Shown piece by piece: positions 1-10,330 of a stretch of 64,000 nt of DNA. Source of the stretch: Solea solea (taxonomy: Eukaryota; Chordata; Actinopteri; Pleuronectiformes; Soleidae); assembly GCF_958295425.1 (NCBI RefSeq), contig NC_081149.1:23680821-23744820 (forward strand), in the 5' to 3' direction. Position 1 is the stretch's first letter. Each line of letters begins with the position of its first letter. The position numbers and the translations under genes are program-made. The notes below the pieces were generated by a model. The model was not told where the DNA came from. It saw only the letters and a list, made by a program, of their open reading frames with translations, and ran no database searches.

Positions 1-42
1 TCAAATATCTTATTATTATCTCTACATCTCTAATGGGTGATT

Positions 43-45
<3 letters not shown>

Positions 46-132
<87 letters not shown>
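46..132 (+). repeat. (CAG)29 trinucleotide repeat
   Basis: Twenty-nine uninterrupted CAG triplets. The poly-Ala reading frame around it (33-380) runs on into a GT microsatellite and has no coding character. Confidence 0.97.
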
Positions 133-133
<1 letters not shown>

Positions 134-284
134 GACAGTGATTTCTTTCAGCTCAGCTGATCTGGGTACAGGTGTGAACGGGAGGAGTCTCCACGAAGAC
201 TCTCTGAGTCTCCGGGAGAAGCAGATGCTTTTTGTAGACAGTTCATCTGGAAATAAGGATGTGACGCTCACACACTCATCATCT

Positions 285-286
<2 letters not shown>

Positions 287-316
<30 letters not shown>
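287..316 (+). repeat. (GT)n microsatellite
   Basis: Pure GT dinucleotide tract of about 15 copies; noncoding. Confidence 0.95.
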
Positions 317-318
<2 letters not shown>

Positions 319-461
319 ATATGATTCTAAATCTTTGTTTGAATGATGTGTGTGTGTACAGGAAGAGGTACTGTAGATGATGCTTGTTGCCTAGCAACCA
401 TATCTATGCAACATATTGCGCATTTGTAGTGTGTGTGTATTTTTATCTTTCTCAGACTTAA

Positions 462-680
462 ACACTGACCTTGTCAGGACCAGTAGTCCTCATGGAGACC
501 AAAAACTGGACCTAAGGAGGCTGAACCTCATTTTTGAGGAAGTGAATTTAGTTTTGAATTGATTTGAATTGTGGTTCGATTAAAGTGAGGTTTAAACTGG
601 CTGTGCTTGAGGTGATGGACACGGCTTTGTTTAGCTTTAACAAATGAATTGAAGTCAGTGCAGTGTACCGAGAACAATAG

Positions 681-718
<38 letters not shown>
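462..718 (+). repeat. Dispersed repeat with GT tail (copy 1)
   Basis: Contains an 'acactgaccttgtcaggacc' block, a gtcctcatggagac block, a ggtttaa-type middle and an aatagctgtgtgtgtg end leading into (GT)n. The same order of blocks is seen at 10087-10330, partially at 1516-1665 and 38560-38690, and reversed near 25110-25215 and 35636. It is a dispersed teleost repeat whose family I cannot name. Confidence 0.6.
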
Positions 719-722
<4 letters not shown>

Positions 723-1192
723 AGAAGAAAAGCGTTTCCTGCAACATCATGACAAGTTCTACTGCAGCAGGCTGCAGGGTAGTGAAGAGTAAATCAGCGT
801 GAAGTGTTCACTTCACTGAGTCTTAATGTCCAGATTGTCATCGTTAAATAAATGAGTCTGCGGAAGAAAAAAAACAACAACCGCATGTTTAGCCTGAATC
901 TGGAGAAGCTTGACGTCACAGACGACACATTAGCGGCTGATTTTAGATTTAAAAGCATTCAAAACGCAATACACTGTATAATCCAGTGTGGATTATACAG
1001 TATATTTACAGTATAATCCATCATAGTAAGGGCTCATTCCAAAAATGAATAGAAAAAAGTCACTTCAGTACTTTTGGCGTGATAAAAGGGGAAACTTATT
1101 TAAAGTTTATCATGTAATAGATTTTAGGTCACACGCCACACACATCCATGCTGTTTGACCTGCTTCTGTCTAATTGGTGGTTATTCGGATGG

Positions 1193-1226
<34 letters not shown>

Positions 1227-1703
1227 TGTGGAACTAACACCAAAATTACCCTCATGCAGTTCCCACTGCTGCGCAATCACTGGCTGGATTCACTTGTTGG
1301 CAGGACACCGAGTTCCAGCAGTGATGCTCGTGTGATTTATCCGCCTAATTCAGAGTCTCTTGTAATGACTGCCGCAAAGACAGTGTTTGTGTATTTAACA
1401 GCGTCACCTGTGTTCACCACTGTGTAAAATGCCAATGTCTTAACTGCTTTGATGCTTTATACAAATAACACGTCCCATAAGAGACAAAGTGTAGGTAAAT
1501 GTGAATGTGGTTTAGTATTTAAGGCCTTTAGTGGCATAAATACTGACCATGTCAGGGTTATCTTAAGGTTAGGGGTGAGGCATTAAGTGGTTATAGTTAA
1601 GGTAAGTGATAAGGCCTCGGGTAGGCTGTCCAAATAATTGGAAGTCAATGCAAGTCTTTAATTGGATAGAAGTACAAGAATTTGTGTGTGAGCAGTGAGC
1701 AGA

Positions 1704-1704
1704 T

Positions 1705-1750
<46 letters not shown>
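1704..1750 (+). repeat. (GT)n microsatellite
   Basis: About 23 GT units, followed about 80 bp later by (CA)n at 1830-1851, giving a GT...CA inverted pair. Confidence 0.95.
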
Positions 1751-1752
<2 letters not shown>

Positions 1753-2359
1753 CTGTATAGAAAGCCAAGACCAGAAAGTATTTAGGAGAGAGGAAGCAGG
1801 GAGGGTCAATGGGGATTACATAGCTCCTACACACACACACACACACACACAGACACAGGCCATCTGCCCGGTAGTATTTACACACAGATTAATTATTAAT
1901 GCTAATTATTTATATTGTGTGACATCATGACCTTTTTATAAACCACTGTAATGCATGTGTGTTTGGTTCAGATGTGTGTGTGTGTGTGTGTGTGTTTACA
2001 TCTGGCAGACAGAGACTGATGTTGGCCGAGCTCCCACTCTTACCCGCCGCTCTGTCCTTATATGACGTCTCTGCACAGAGCTCCTGTCCTTATTTGATGA
2101 CACGAGGGAGTGGCCGTGTGTATTTTTATGATGGGAGGAGCTAAGACGGAGGAGGTCTCAGTGCACAAAAGTTGCTGCAGAACACGACGTATATTCAGGA
2201 ACGATAACTCATGTGAACCAGCTGACTGTGTGCATGTCCATCACACATCTGGACCTCGTAAAAGCCTCTTTGATTCTCTGTTAGTCTTTGTGGTTTGGCA
2301 GGTGGAGGATTTCAAGGCCGAGGTTAAAAGCGTGAATATCTGCTGGTTCAATTATCAGT

Positions 2360-2510
2360 GCAAATCCATCCTTCCATTTTCCAATTTACCTAATCTCCAT
2401 ATTTGACATGTTTTTGGACTGTGGGAGCAAACCTGAGAACCAGGGCACGATCCTGGGTCTTCCTGCTGCAAAGACAAGAGTGTGAACCACTGCACCACCC
2501 GTGTGGCCCT
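2360..2510 (-). mobile_element. tRNA-derived SINE fragment (reverse orientation)
   Basis: Read on the minus strand it begins GGGCCACACGGGTGGTGCAG, with a tRNA-like A box (GGTGCAGTGGTTCACAC) and degenerate B box. It continues to the cccacagtccaaaaacatg motif seen in the forward copy at 2632. No transposition duplication was defined. Confidence 0.6.
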
Positions 2511-2631
2511 CATATACTTTTATATTTATGGTTTCTACAACGGTGAATTGAGAAAACAAGACACAAGTGGACAATACTGATTGGCTGATTACTTTTTACT
2601 CCCTTTTTTGACTTTATATGGATCTAACTAG

Positions 2632-2815
2632 GGGCCACACGGTGGGGTAGGGGTTCAGCGCCGTTGCCCTGCAGACCCTGGGCAGAACAAGGGCCTTTCT
2701 GCTTCCTCCCACAGTCCAAAAACATGTAGAGGGTGTGAGGCAGCTGGGATTGGCACCAGCAGCCCTGTGACCCTCATGTGGAGGATAAAGTGGTAGACGA
2801 CGGATGGATGGATGA
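2632..2815 (+). mobile_element. tRNA-derived SINE with GGAT-type tail
   Basis: The 5' head ggggccacacggtggggtag is a decayed tRNA-like promoter. The body includes ctcccacagtccaaaaacat. The 3' end has the LINE-like gtgaccctcatgtggaggat followed by aaagtggtagacgacggatggatggatg. It looks internally deleted. The same 3' block recurs near 6560, 8517 and 19640. Confidence 0.65.
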
Positions 2816-2893
2816 ATAGACAGTAACTACGAATCAGTAATGACAGGATGACTTGAAACCACTTTTTGTGTCAGAAACCAATATTAGGCAGGT

Positions 2894-2960
2894 ACAATTC
2901 AATTCAATTCAATTTTATTTGTATAGCGCCAAATCATAACATACATTATCTCAAGGCATT
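2894..2960 (+). mobile_element. Non-LTR retrotransposon 3'-end-like fragment
   Basis: Repeated caatt units followed by ttttatttgtatagcgccaa and atctcaaggca, a motif common at many places in fish genomes. Exact LINE/SINE family not determined. Confidence 0.45.
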
Positions 2961-3231
2961 TGATATCTTATTAACTACAAAGCTGATATTTGTGCTGATG
3001 CAGCCACATCCACTTATATTCAAAAACATGTGCAACAATAATTCTTCCCTCATAAAGAAACATAGTGTCCCGACAACATGACTCAGTTAAAATACACTGT
3101 TGCCACATTCTGAGTGTTTGTTTTTCCAATACTGGGATTTTGACCGATATCAGATTATGTCGATATTCAGTGCTGCAGTCGAGTTACCGTGTGGAAAAGA
3201 AATGCTGTCACTTCTCTCCTTCATTTGTGGG

Positions 3232-3571
3232 ACTGAGAGAGAGAGAGAGTGGGAGGGAGGGAGGGAGGGAGAGAGAGGGGTGGCACAAGTGGAAAGGTGA
3301 GAATGAAGGAAGAGTTAGGAGAGGTGAGGGGAACAGTCGGAGGAGTGGATGGAAATGGGGACAGATCGATCACGGCCAAGACAACAGGTCTACTTTCACA
3401 GAGCACTCCAGGATCCAGCACGTACTATTTTCCATTCTCACTGCCAGAGAGAGAGAGAGAGAGAGAGAAAAGAAGAGAGGGGGAGAGAGAGGCAGAAAGA
3501 AATATTGGGATTCAGGAGAAAGGCAGCCACATCTCAAGTATCTTTCCTTTCCTTTCCTTTCCTTTCCTTTC
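3232..3571 (+). repeat. GA-rich low-complexity tracts and (TTTCC)n
   Basis: GA/GGGA-rich tracts at 3234-3290 and 3446-3505 and a (CCTTT)n tract at 3543-3571. Overlapping open frames in all phases here are low-complexity artefacts. Confidence 0.9.
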
Positions 3572-4984
3572 GCTACAGCAGTGATGAGTTGAAGACACTT
3601 TAAATGTGAAATATTAATGACTCATTTAAAAAAAAGTTACTTTATAATCAGGTTCATTCATGATTATTATGGGCAATTTATGGATCATTTAGATGTTGAC
3701 TGTCTGGAGTAGAACAGGCCTTCAACAGTTCACAGTGAACGTGGAGCTTGTCCTTGTGTTGCTGTTTGATTTCTCAATGGTCTAATATCTCATTTGTACG
3801 TGCTGAATATTTCATGGCTGTTCGGAGCCATTTCATATTGATCACAGCGAATCATTTAGCGTGTACTTCATACATACTGTATTAGCTGCTGTTTCTTTTG
3901 TGTTGTACTCACTCGTGAGGCTCCGTATACATGTATGCAGTGTATTCGCTGTATTTACATATAATTACATAACACAAACACGAGTGGTCATTTTCTCTGG
4001 ATTACATCACCCACACGTTTAATGTTATGTTTTGTTTTGGCAGCAGCCACATCCTGACTGGCATACACTCAAAACAACAAACCCCCAACAGACTAAATAC
4101 TATTTATTTTTGACTTTTTTGATTATATTTTTTAAAATTTGAGCTTTTCCAGGGAAGTTTGACCTTTAACCTGGTGAAAATGTGTTATTTTTACTGTATT
4201 CAGTCTCAGTTTAGTGGGCAGATGCTGTCCTTCCTTCCTCCTGGCAAATATCGGCTGGTAGCAAACACGTCACACCGGGCTGTCACATGCTTTAACGGTG
4301 ACTCCAGTTAACCTGCACTCACTGCAGCAGCTGTGTCCTGTGAGGACGGACAGAGGGACACATGGTTTATGTATCATTTTTTACAAACGTGTGCACATGT
4401 AAGTGTTTGTTAATGCGTGTTTATTTTGTAGTTCTGCATGTAAATGTGTTTGTGCATGTGCACAGTATAAGACTGCAGCTCTGTGGGTGTGGACGGTTGG
4501 AGTGGGTCCTCAGCTGGCTGTCCTCTCCATAACCATGGTTTCACTGTTTGTTATGACTCTCTTGCTCTGCTGCTGCACGACATCTCTGATCCTGAGCTAA
4601 ACACACACACACACACACACACACATTTCAACTTCTCCTGGTTTAACTTCATGGCCTAAAAGTGCGTGTCCTTAAAATATTAATGAGCCGTCATGTGCCA
4701 CTTACTGTGAGTTTAAACGCAGTGAAAGTCACTATTTATGTCTGATAAAAACACTTGGTCAAGCACGCCGCCGTTTGTGTAGAGCCACACAGGAGCCAGA
4801 TACTGACTCTCACAGATAACACAGCAGCTGTCAGAGACAGGAAGTAGAGCAGGTTTAACAAAAGTAAAGAAAGTCCATCACTGTGTACATTAACACTATC
4901 TATAGAACGTGTGCGCTGCTGTTTCTCACCGTCAAACAGCCTTTTTTTTAACTGCAAACTCAAGTTTCTTTACCACTTACCGTC

Positions 4985-5869
4985 TGCACCAAAGCCCATT
5001 GAGAAAACCTGCAATTTTACAGAATGGCACTCGGGAGTTGTTAATCCACTGCTACGTCCAATAATACGTTTAAATTTCTTATCTTGTGCCTTCTGTGTTG
5101 GAAAACCTTGTTTTGGCTTATCAAAGGAGGCAGCAGTAGAGCAGCAGCTGCTGTGTCTCCACGTGCTTAAAACACTCATTTTCTCTATGGACTTTGGTGC
5201 GGCAAAGCAAGCAATGTTTTTAGTTGTAAAAGAGAAAAAGGGAACAAAATCTTAAAGGAATACTTCACCGATTTGGAAAATTGTGCTTCCCAACCTCACT
5301 TTCCCCCGAGAAATATCTTCATTCTTTTTTTTTTAAATTAATAGATTAAATTTGCATCATAAATATGTTTTTTTTTTATTGTGAATATTGTTGCATATTA
5401 AAACAAGCACTTTTTTTTTTTTAATGATCCAATCCAACTTTATTTGTAAAGCACTTCAAAACAAACACAGTGGAACAAAGTGCCGTACGGAATAATGGAT
5501 AAAAGACAGAATACGTAAAAGACAGAAAAGCATATAAGTACATATAAGTACATATATGAGTACATATAAAAAAGGAATCAAGAAGGCATATTTATATGTC
5601 ATTTTGAGCTCATAGCGTCCACCATGACTGTTGCTTTTCCTGTTTTTTTTTACTTGACTGGCCCCCGACTGACCAGACGAGACACTCAGTGGCCCACAGG
5701 TCATTTGACCTTGAGACCCCTGTTTTAGACCCTCTCGTAGGGGGACGGGACCTCATTCCCAGAATGTAAACAGTGTCGCTGACAGGACCAAGTGTCACAG
5801 TTGGGCACGTAACAAAGAAATGAATGAAGATATTTCTCGACTCAGGGAAAACTGAGGTTGGGAAGCACA
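4985..5869. mobile_element. Degenerate inverted-repeat element(s), possibly nested
   Basis: Two inverted pairs are visible: 4985-5007 (tgcaccaaagcccattgaga) against 5178-5200, and 5282-5324 (tgtgcttcccaacctcac...) against 5822-5869, which carries the complementary ggttgggaagcaca. The second pair encloses a LINE-tail-like fragment (aatccaactttatttgtaaa at 5431). I read this as one or two MITE-like elements with a later insertion; family unknown. Confidence 0.5.
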
Positions 5870-7587
5870 TTATACAACTTAATGCAACCTAGCTTCTGTC
5901 ATCACTGAGAGTCCAAATCCCAAACAGCAAAGTCAGTGTTCATCGTCGTCATTCGTCTCCACCTGTTAAGAATCAGTTTACTGTTTTTTTTGAGAATGGA
6001 AAACTTGACAGGTTCAACATTTAAAACTGTGGAAAATGTGTGATGATATCACTGGACGACACGGACGAGGCAGCTTCAGGAAGACTGCCACCGTCAAAGA
6101 GACAGAGAGAGAGAGAGAGAGACTAGAATCCACGGTGGATTCTTTTCCTGTGACTTGTGAAAACCAGATGCACCGAGCGGAAAAGTTCTCTTCAGAACTG
6201 TTTTGTCACAAAGACGCTGTCGAAATGCAACAGGGGGATTTTTTGAGTGTGTGTTTTTTTTCCCTGTGACATCACAGCAGAGGTCACATGTGATGGTTGG
6301 TGGTCATGAGGTTATGGGATGGAAAGGTCACGGATAGTGAGTGTGAGACACATGTGGAAGACCATAAACAAAGACTCGTGTGTTTATAGAGCTTATCAGT
6401 GACTTCAAAGATGAAAAAGGGATTTAAAAGTCCCTTATGTTTCTGTGTCTCTGGTTCTTTAAATCTTTCACTACAGCTTTAAGGCCTTTCAGCTCAACAA
6501 CAGTGCAAATAAACAGTAAGAAATAGCAACATTTCATTGAAACCAATTCATTTTTTTTATGATTTCATTCATCGTCTACCGCTTTATCTTCCACATGAGG
6601 GTTGCTGGTGCCAATCCCAGTGCTACACAACAACAAATACACAAAACATACTGCCCAAGCCCAGTTAAGCTCAGTGAATAAATTATACCATAAGGATCAG
6701 AAAAAATAAATATATATTATGGGAAGAAACAGGTTAACAGGTTTCACTTAACAAAAACAAAAATTACATTAACAACATGGTAATACAAAATTTTTATTAA
6801 AGGAAAGTAATATGATTAAAACAAACAGAATTTCAATCCAACTTCAAGTTTGGTAACCGCTAATGTTAATAGTGTGTTAATAAGGAGATAATATTTCAAT
6901 AAAATCATGTTATTTCCAAAGTAATATCAATGGAATAGCTTTAGTATTAGGACTATTGTAGGCTACCATCAGTGTCAATGTTAAATGAATATAATAAAAA
7001 AATAGATGAAATGTATCCTCCCTTATGTTCCACACACATTTTGCATTGTTTTTATCAACCTATTACTTGGTGACTACAATTTATAAGATGTTATCATCAT
7101 AATATTGCCTCCCTATTAAAGAATGATTACCATATTGTTACTGTACTGTAATATAAAGTGTTGCCAAAGAAATAAATACCTGAGCGCCACTGAACACTGA
7201 ACAAGAACAGAGTAAACTGGAACAGGACAGACTTTAGGAGGTTCTGCTGTCATCATGTGACCAGGAACACACATTCTGATCTGTCAAATGTGTTCCTGTC
7301 GACAGTGAAACTTTGACATTAGTCTGAAATAATAGTCCAATGTCTCTTAGCAAAATGTTGTCACTGACATTGATTTGATGCAGGTTTGAAAAATACTATG
7401 CAAATAAAATAACAGTAATAAAACCACACATGTGGTGTGCAGAGGCCTTTTGTATCAGTGTAACGCATATATTATGTGAGCGGATGAATATCAGGTTCTG
7501 TGGCATTACACCCCGGTCCAAACACACAGGATGTAGATAGTGCCTTTGAAAGCCTCTTGGCTCGTGTGTGTATGTGTGTGTATTAGA

Positions 7588-7752
7588 GTTTTATATGTGT
7601 GTGTGTGTGTGTGTGTGAGTGAATCCCTGCATTTAGCGGCCAGAAATAGCCTGTTAGGAAATCAATGTTCCTCTCTCAGTGGCGCTGGGAGCTGTCTCCT
7701 CCACAATAGAGGGACTGTCCTGTTTCCTGCACCCTGGAGTGAGTGGGCGCAC

Positions 7753-7788
<36 letters not shown>
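7588..7788 (+). repeat. Two (GT)n tracts
   Basis: GT tracts at about 7594-7617 and 7755-7787 flank a 140-bp unique stretch. The open frames across them encode CV and HT repeats and are not genes. Confidence 0.9.
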
Positions 7789-7789
<1 letters not shown>

Positions 7790-8516
7790 GAGTGAAAGAG
7801 TGAAAGCAGAAAAAAAGAGAGACTGCAGGCTCATATTTATCCACAGTTCTGCAGCATCAGCTCACAAGAGACGTAAAAAAAGAGAAATAATGTGGGTGAA
7901 AGTCACTAAATGTTCTATTTGATTCGTTTTTTTGACATGCACATGTCACATGCTATATTTGTTGTGTTCCATATGTTATTGTTGCTGCAGTAGTGCTGAT
8001 AGTATTGCTTGACAGAGCCTGTTTTAAGATGGAGGACGCAGTACGTCAATAACGTTGCATCATTTCTGTTCAGAAAGACCAAACAACAAAAATATGCACT
8101 GTACCTTTAAATTACAACTATTTACATCCTGGTCATAAACATCAGACTAATTTTACATTTTCATTTTTAACAGTATACAGAGAATTGAAACCAGTTTTCA
8201 GCACATAAAGCTTTGTGCCACCTTTTTTAATCCATAACCATTTTGGTGATTTAGCTCATTTATCTTATTTCAGTGCCAGTTTCAAATGTCATGCTTTATT
8301 CAGGGCGACACACTGAGCGATGTAACTATGAGTGACAGCCACATATTATCATCACGGGGGAGCGCTGGAGGAAAATGATGACGGTAGGCGAGGAAATGTC
8401 ACGACCGTATGACTCGTGAGTTTTCCTTTCAGGAAAAAGAGGAAAAATGTCACGGGCTGTGGCAACAGGACTAATTATGTTTGTGTATGTAACACAATGA
8501 TATCATTGTGTCATAG

Positions 8517-8671
8517 TCATCCATCTTCTACCGCTTCATCCTCCACGTGAGGGTCACGGGGGTGCTGTGCCAATCTCCATGCAGAAAGACCCTTGTTCTG
8601 ACCAGGTCTCAAACCCGGGTCTCCTTGCTGCAAAGGCAAGACTGTGAACCACTACACCCCCCGCGTGGCCC
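8517..8671 (-). mobile_element. tRNA-derived SINE (reverse orientation)
   Basis: On the minus strand it starts gggccacgcggggggtgtag with A-box-like and B-box-like (agacccgggtttgaga) elements and ends with ccctcacgtggaggatgaag and cggtagaagatgg. Same family as 2632-2815. It lies 67 bp upstream of caskin1 exon 2. Confidence 0.6.
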
Positions 8672-8737
8672 TTTTTGTTCCACTGTATCTTCAAAATAAA
8701 ACAGCATGTTCATGTTCTTCTTTTCTTTGTCTTTCAG

Positions 8738-8789
8738 AACTCCTCGGTTCAGCAAAGAAAGTCAACGTCAACTTCCAGGACACAGATGG
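8738..8789 (+). CDS. caskin1: caskin1 exon 2: pre-ankyrin segment, LLGSAKKVNVNFQDTDG
   Basis: The exon follows a ctttcag acceptor and ends at GG|GTGAGT. It starts with the last 2 nt of a codon (xAA, Lys expected) and ends with 2 nt of a Gly codon (52 nt). The translation LLGSAKKVNVNFQDTD matches the caskin1 segment just before ankyrin repeat 1. Numbering as exon 2 assumes one missing upstream exon. It lies 11.7 kb from the next exon. Confidence 0.93.
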
Positions 8790-9299
8790 GTGAGTCGCTC
8801 TTCCTCCTCCTCCTCCTCCTCCACCATACTGTAGCTTTGGTTCATCTCCACTCTGATGTCAGTGTTGTTTTCACTCACCATCAATCTCTGCAGTCTGCAA
8901 CCCCTCTCCTATCTTTCTATCCTTCTTCTCAGGCCTTATAAATGTCCACCATCATTCCTCCTCCTCCTTCTCCTCCTCCTCCTCCTGTCTCCTCCTGGTC
9001 CAATTCACATAAAAACAGTTTTCTCATGGCAGTTTTATGTCTGTCTCCGTAGAATTAACATGTGAAGGATTAGACTCAAACTACCTGCTAAAGATCAGAC
9101 TGTGTGTCTTGTATGGGGATGTTTGTGAGAGAAGAAACATATAAACCCTCAGGAGTGAGGACATTTGGCTGGTTCTCACATGCAGTCACCCCTCACCCCT
9201 GTGTGAGGGGGTTAGGCACATAGTTATGATGGTTAAGGCTAGTGTTAAGCCTGTGGTATACTATGTGGTATGTACGTGGAAGTGCGCGTCGCATATCGC

Positions 9300-10065
9300 A
9301 GACCCCGGTCAGATCAGGGTCCTGTAGCGTCCCACTTGACCATCGGGTGGCGGTACAAGTCTGGACACAGGGAATAGGATGTAATACCTACCAAAGAAGA
9401 AGAGAACGATGCTACAGCTCCCTCGGACACGACTGGTCCCAGCTGAGAGGTCCGTCGGGCAGGGGAGTCGGGTTCGAGGGTTGCCAGGTTGAGAATCCTG
9501 ATGGCAAAAGAGCCGCGTGAGGAGCAGCCAGACGGTAGTTGAGAGTTGGAGGAAAATGGAATTGGTTGCAAAGCCAAACGCGACAGCTGCATTGTGGGAG
9601 CACTCCGGATTCAAACCGCATGACCGCGGTGAACCACTTAACCTGAGCGAGTCGGTATGTCGCATTTGTTGTAAAACAGTAAACGCGGCGAGTTTAGCAC
9701 AGCTGGCAACATTGTCACTCCTGAGAGCTCCTGCCTTAAGCCACACAAAGTCAACATGTTGGTATTTCTTGCTCAGAATCTGCCATAAAATCTCTCTCTC
9801 TCTCTCTCATTTGCATATTTTGTTAACAGAGACTGAGAGTCCATTTTATTTATTACTTTTGGTTGTTGTGTTTCATTTATTGTGGATATTCAAAATGTCT
9901 TCCAGCTCCAGTGTTAAATATTCTTTAGAAATAAAAGATCTTGGAAAAGGTGTACCTGCATCATTATGCCAGTATCATTGTATTAGGTGAAGATCGACGA
10001 CAATATTATCGTTTATCGCGATCATTTCTGGGACAATTTATCGTCCAGCAAAATTTGTTATCGTA
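9300..10065 (+). pseudogene. Degenerate hAT (ZBED-type) transposon with transposase N-terminal fossil
   Basis: From 9553 the frame reads MELVAKPNATAALWEHSGFK, then PHDRGEPLNLSESVCRICCK, resembling the BED zinc-finger start of hAT transposases (W-x-x-F/S-G-F, then V-C-x-x-C). The expected GN-x(n)-H continuation appears only in another frame (GNIVTPESSCLKPH from about 9708), with the first zinc-binding His replaced by Cys. So it is frameshifted and lacks the catalytic core. Downstream, 9985-10065 has cgtttatcgcgatcatttct and ttatcgtccagcaaaatttg, resembling a terminal region common to fish hAT elements. Boundaries are approximate. Confidence 0.5.
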
Positions 10066-10086
10066 ACTGTGACCTCTTTAGAACCT

Positions 10087-10330
10087 TTCCTGGCATAAAC
10101 ACTGACCTTGTCGGGATTGTGAGTCCTCATGGAGACAAAAACCAGATCCTAATGAAGCAGAATCTCACTCCTAAGGAACTGGTTAAGTTCAGGGCTAAGA
10201 TTTATATTGTGGTTAGGTTAAGGTGAGGGTTTATTAACTGGTTATTGTCAAGGTTAAGGTTGTCCAAATGAATCATTGCAGTGTCCTAAGACGAATAGCT
10301 GTGCAGACCTGTGTGTGTGTTTGGCTCCTC
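10087..10330 (+). repeat. Dispersed repeat with GT tail (copy 2)
   Basis: Same ordered blocks as 462-718: ataaacactgaccttgtcgg, gtcctcatggagacaaaaac, gttaggttaaggtgaggg, gaatagctgtgcagacctgt and a GT tail. Family unnamed. Confidence 0.6.

Larger units (their letters stand above)
1..8737. other. Upstream region or caskin1 intron 1; no exon seen
   Basis: No convincing coding exon was recognised here on either strand; caskin1 exon 1 (Met-Gly-Lys/Arg start) was looked for and not found. Contents are microsatellites (CAG at 46, GT at 287, 683, 1704, 7588 and 7753, CA at 1830, GA-rich 3232-3505, TTTCC at 3543), SINE copies, LINE-tail-like pieces near 2894 and 5429, and an inverted-repeat element at 4985-5869. 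6600-7500 is AT-rich with nothing identifiable. Whether this is intron 1 or 5' flank depends on where exon 1 lies. Confidence 0.7.

Noticed and set aside
33..380. Poly-alanine open frame over the CAG tract
   Set aside because: It is a triplet repeat read in one frame, then runs through a GT microsatellite; no conserved sequence, no splice context.
3065..3603. Overlapping Arg/Glu-rich open frames
   Set aside because: Low-complexity GA repeats that stay open in several frames; no conserved protein.
1..8737. caskin1 exon 1
   Set aside because: I looked for a short exon with a Met-Gly start and the expected phase (ending in 1 nt of a Lys codon) and saw none; it probably lies upstream of the window.
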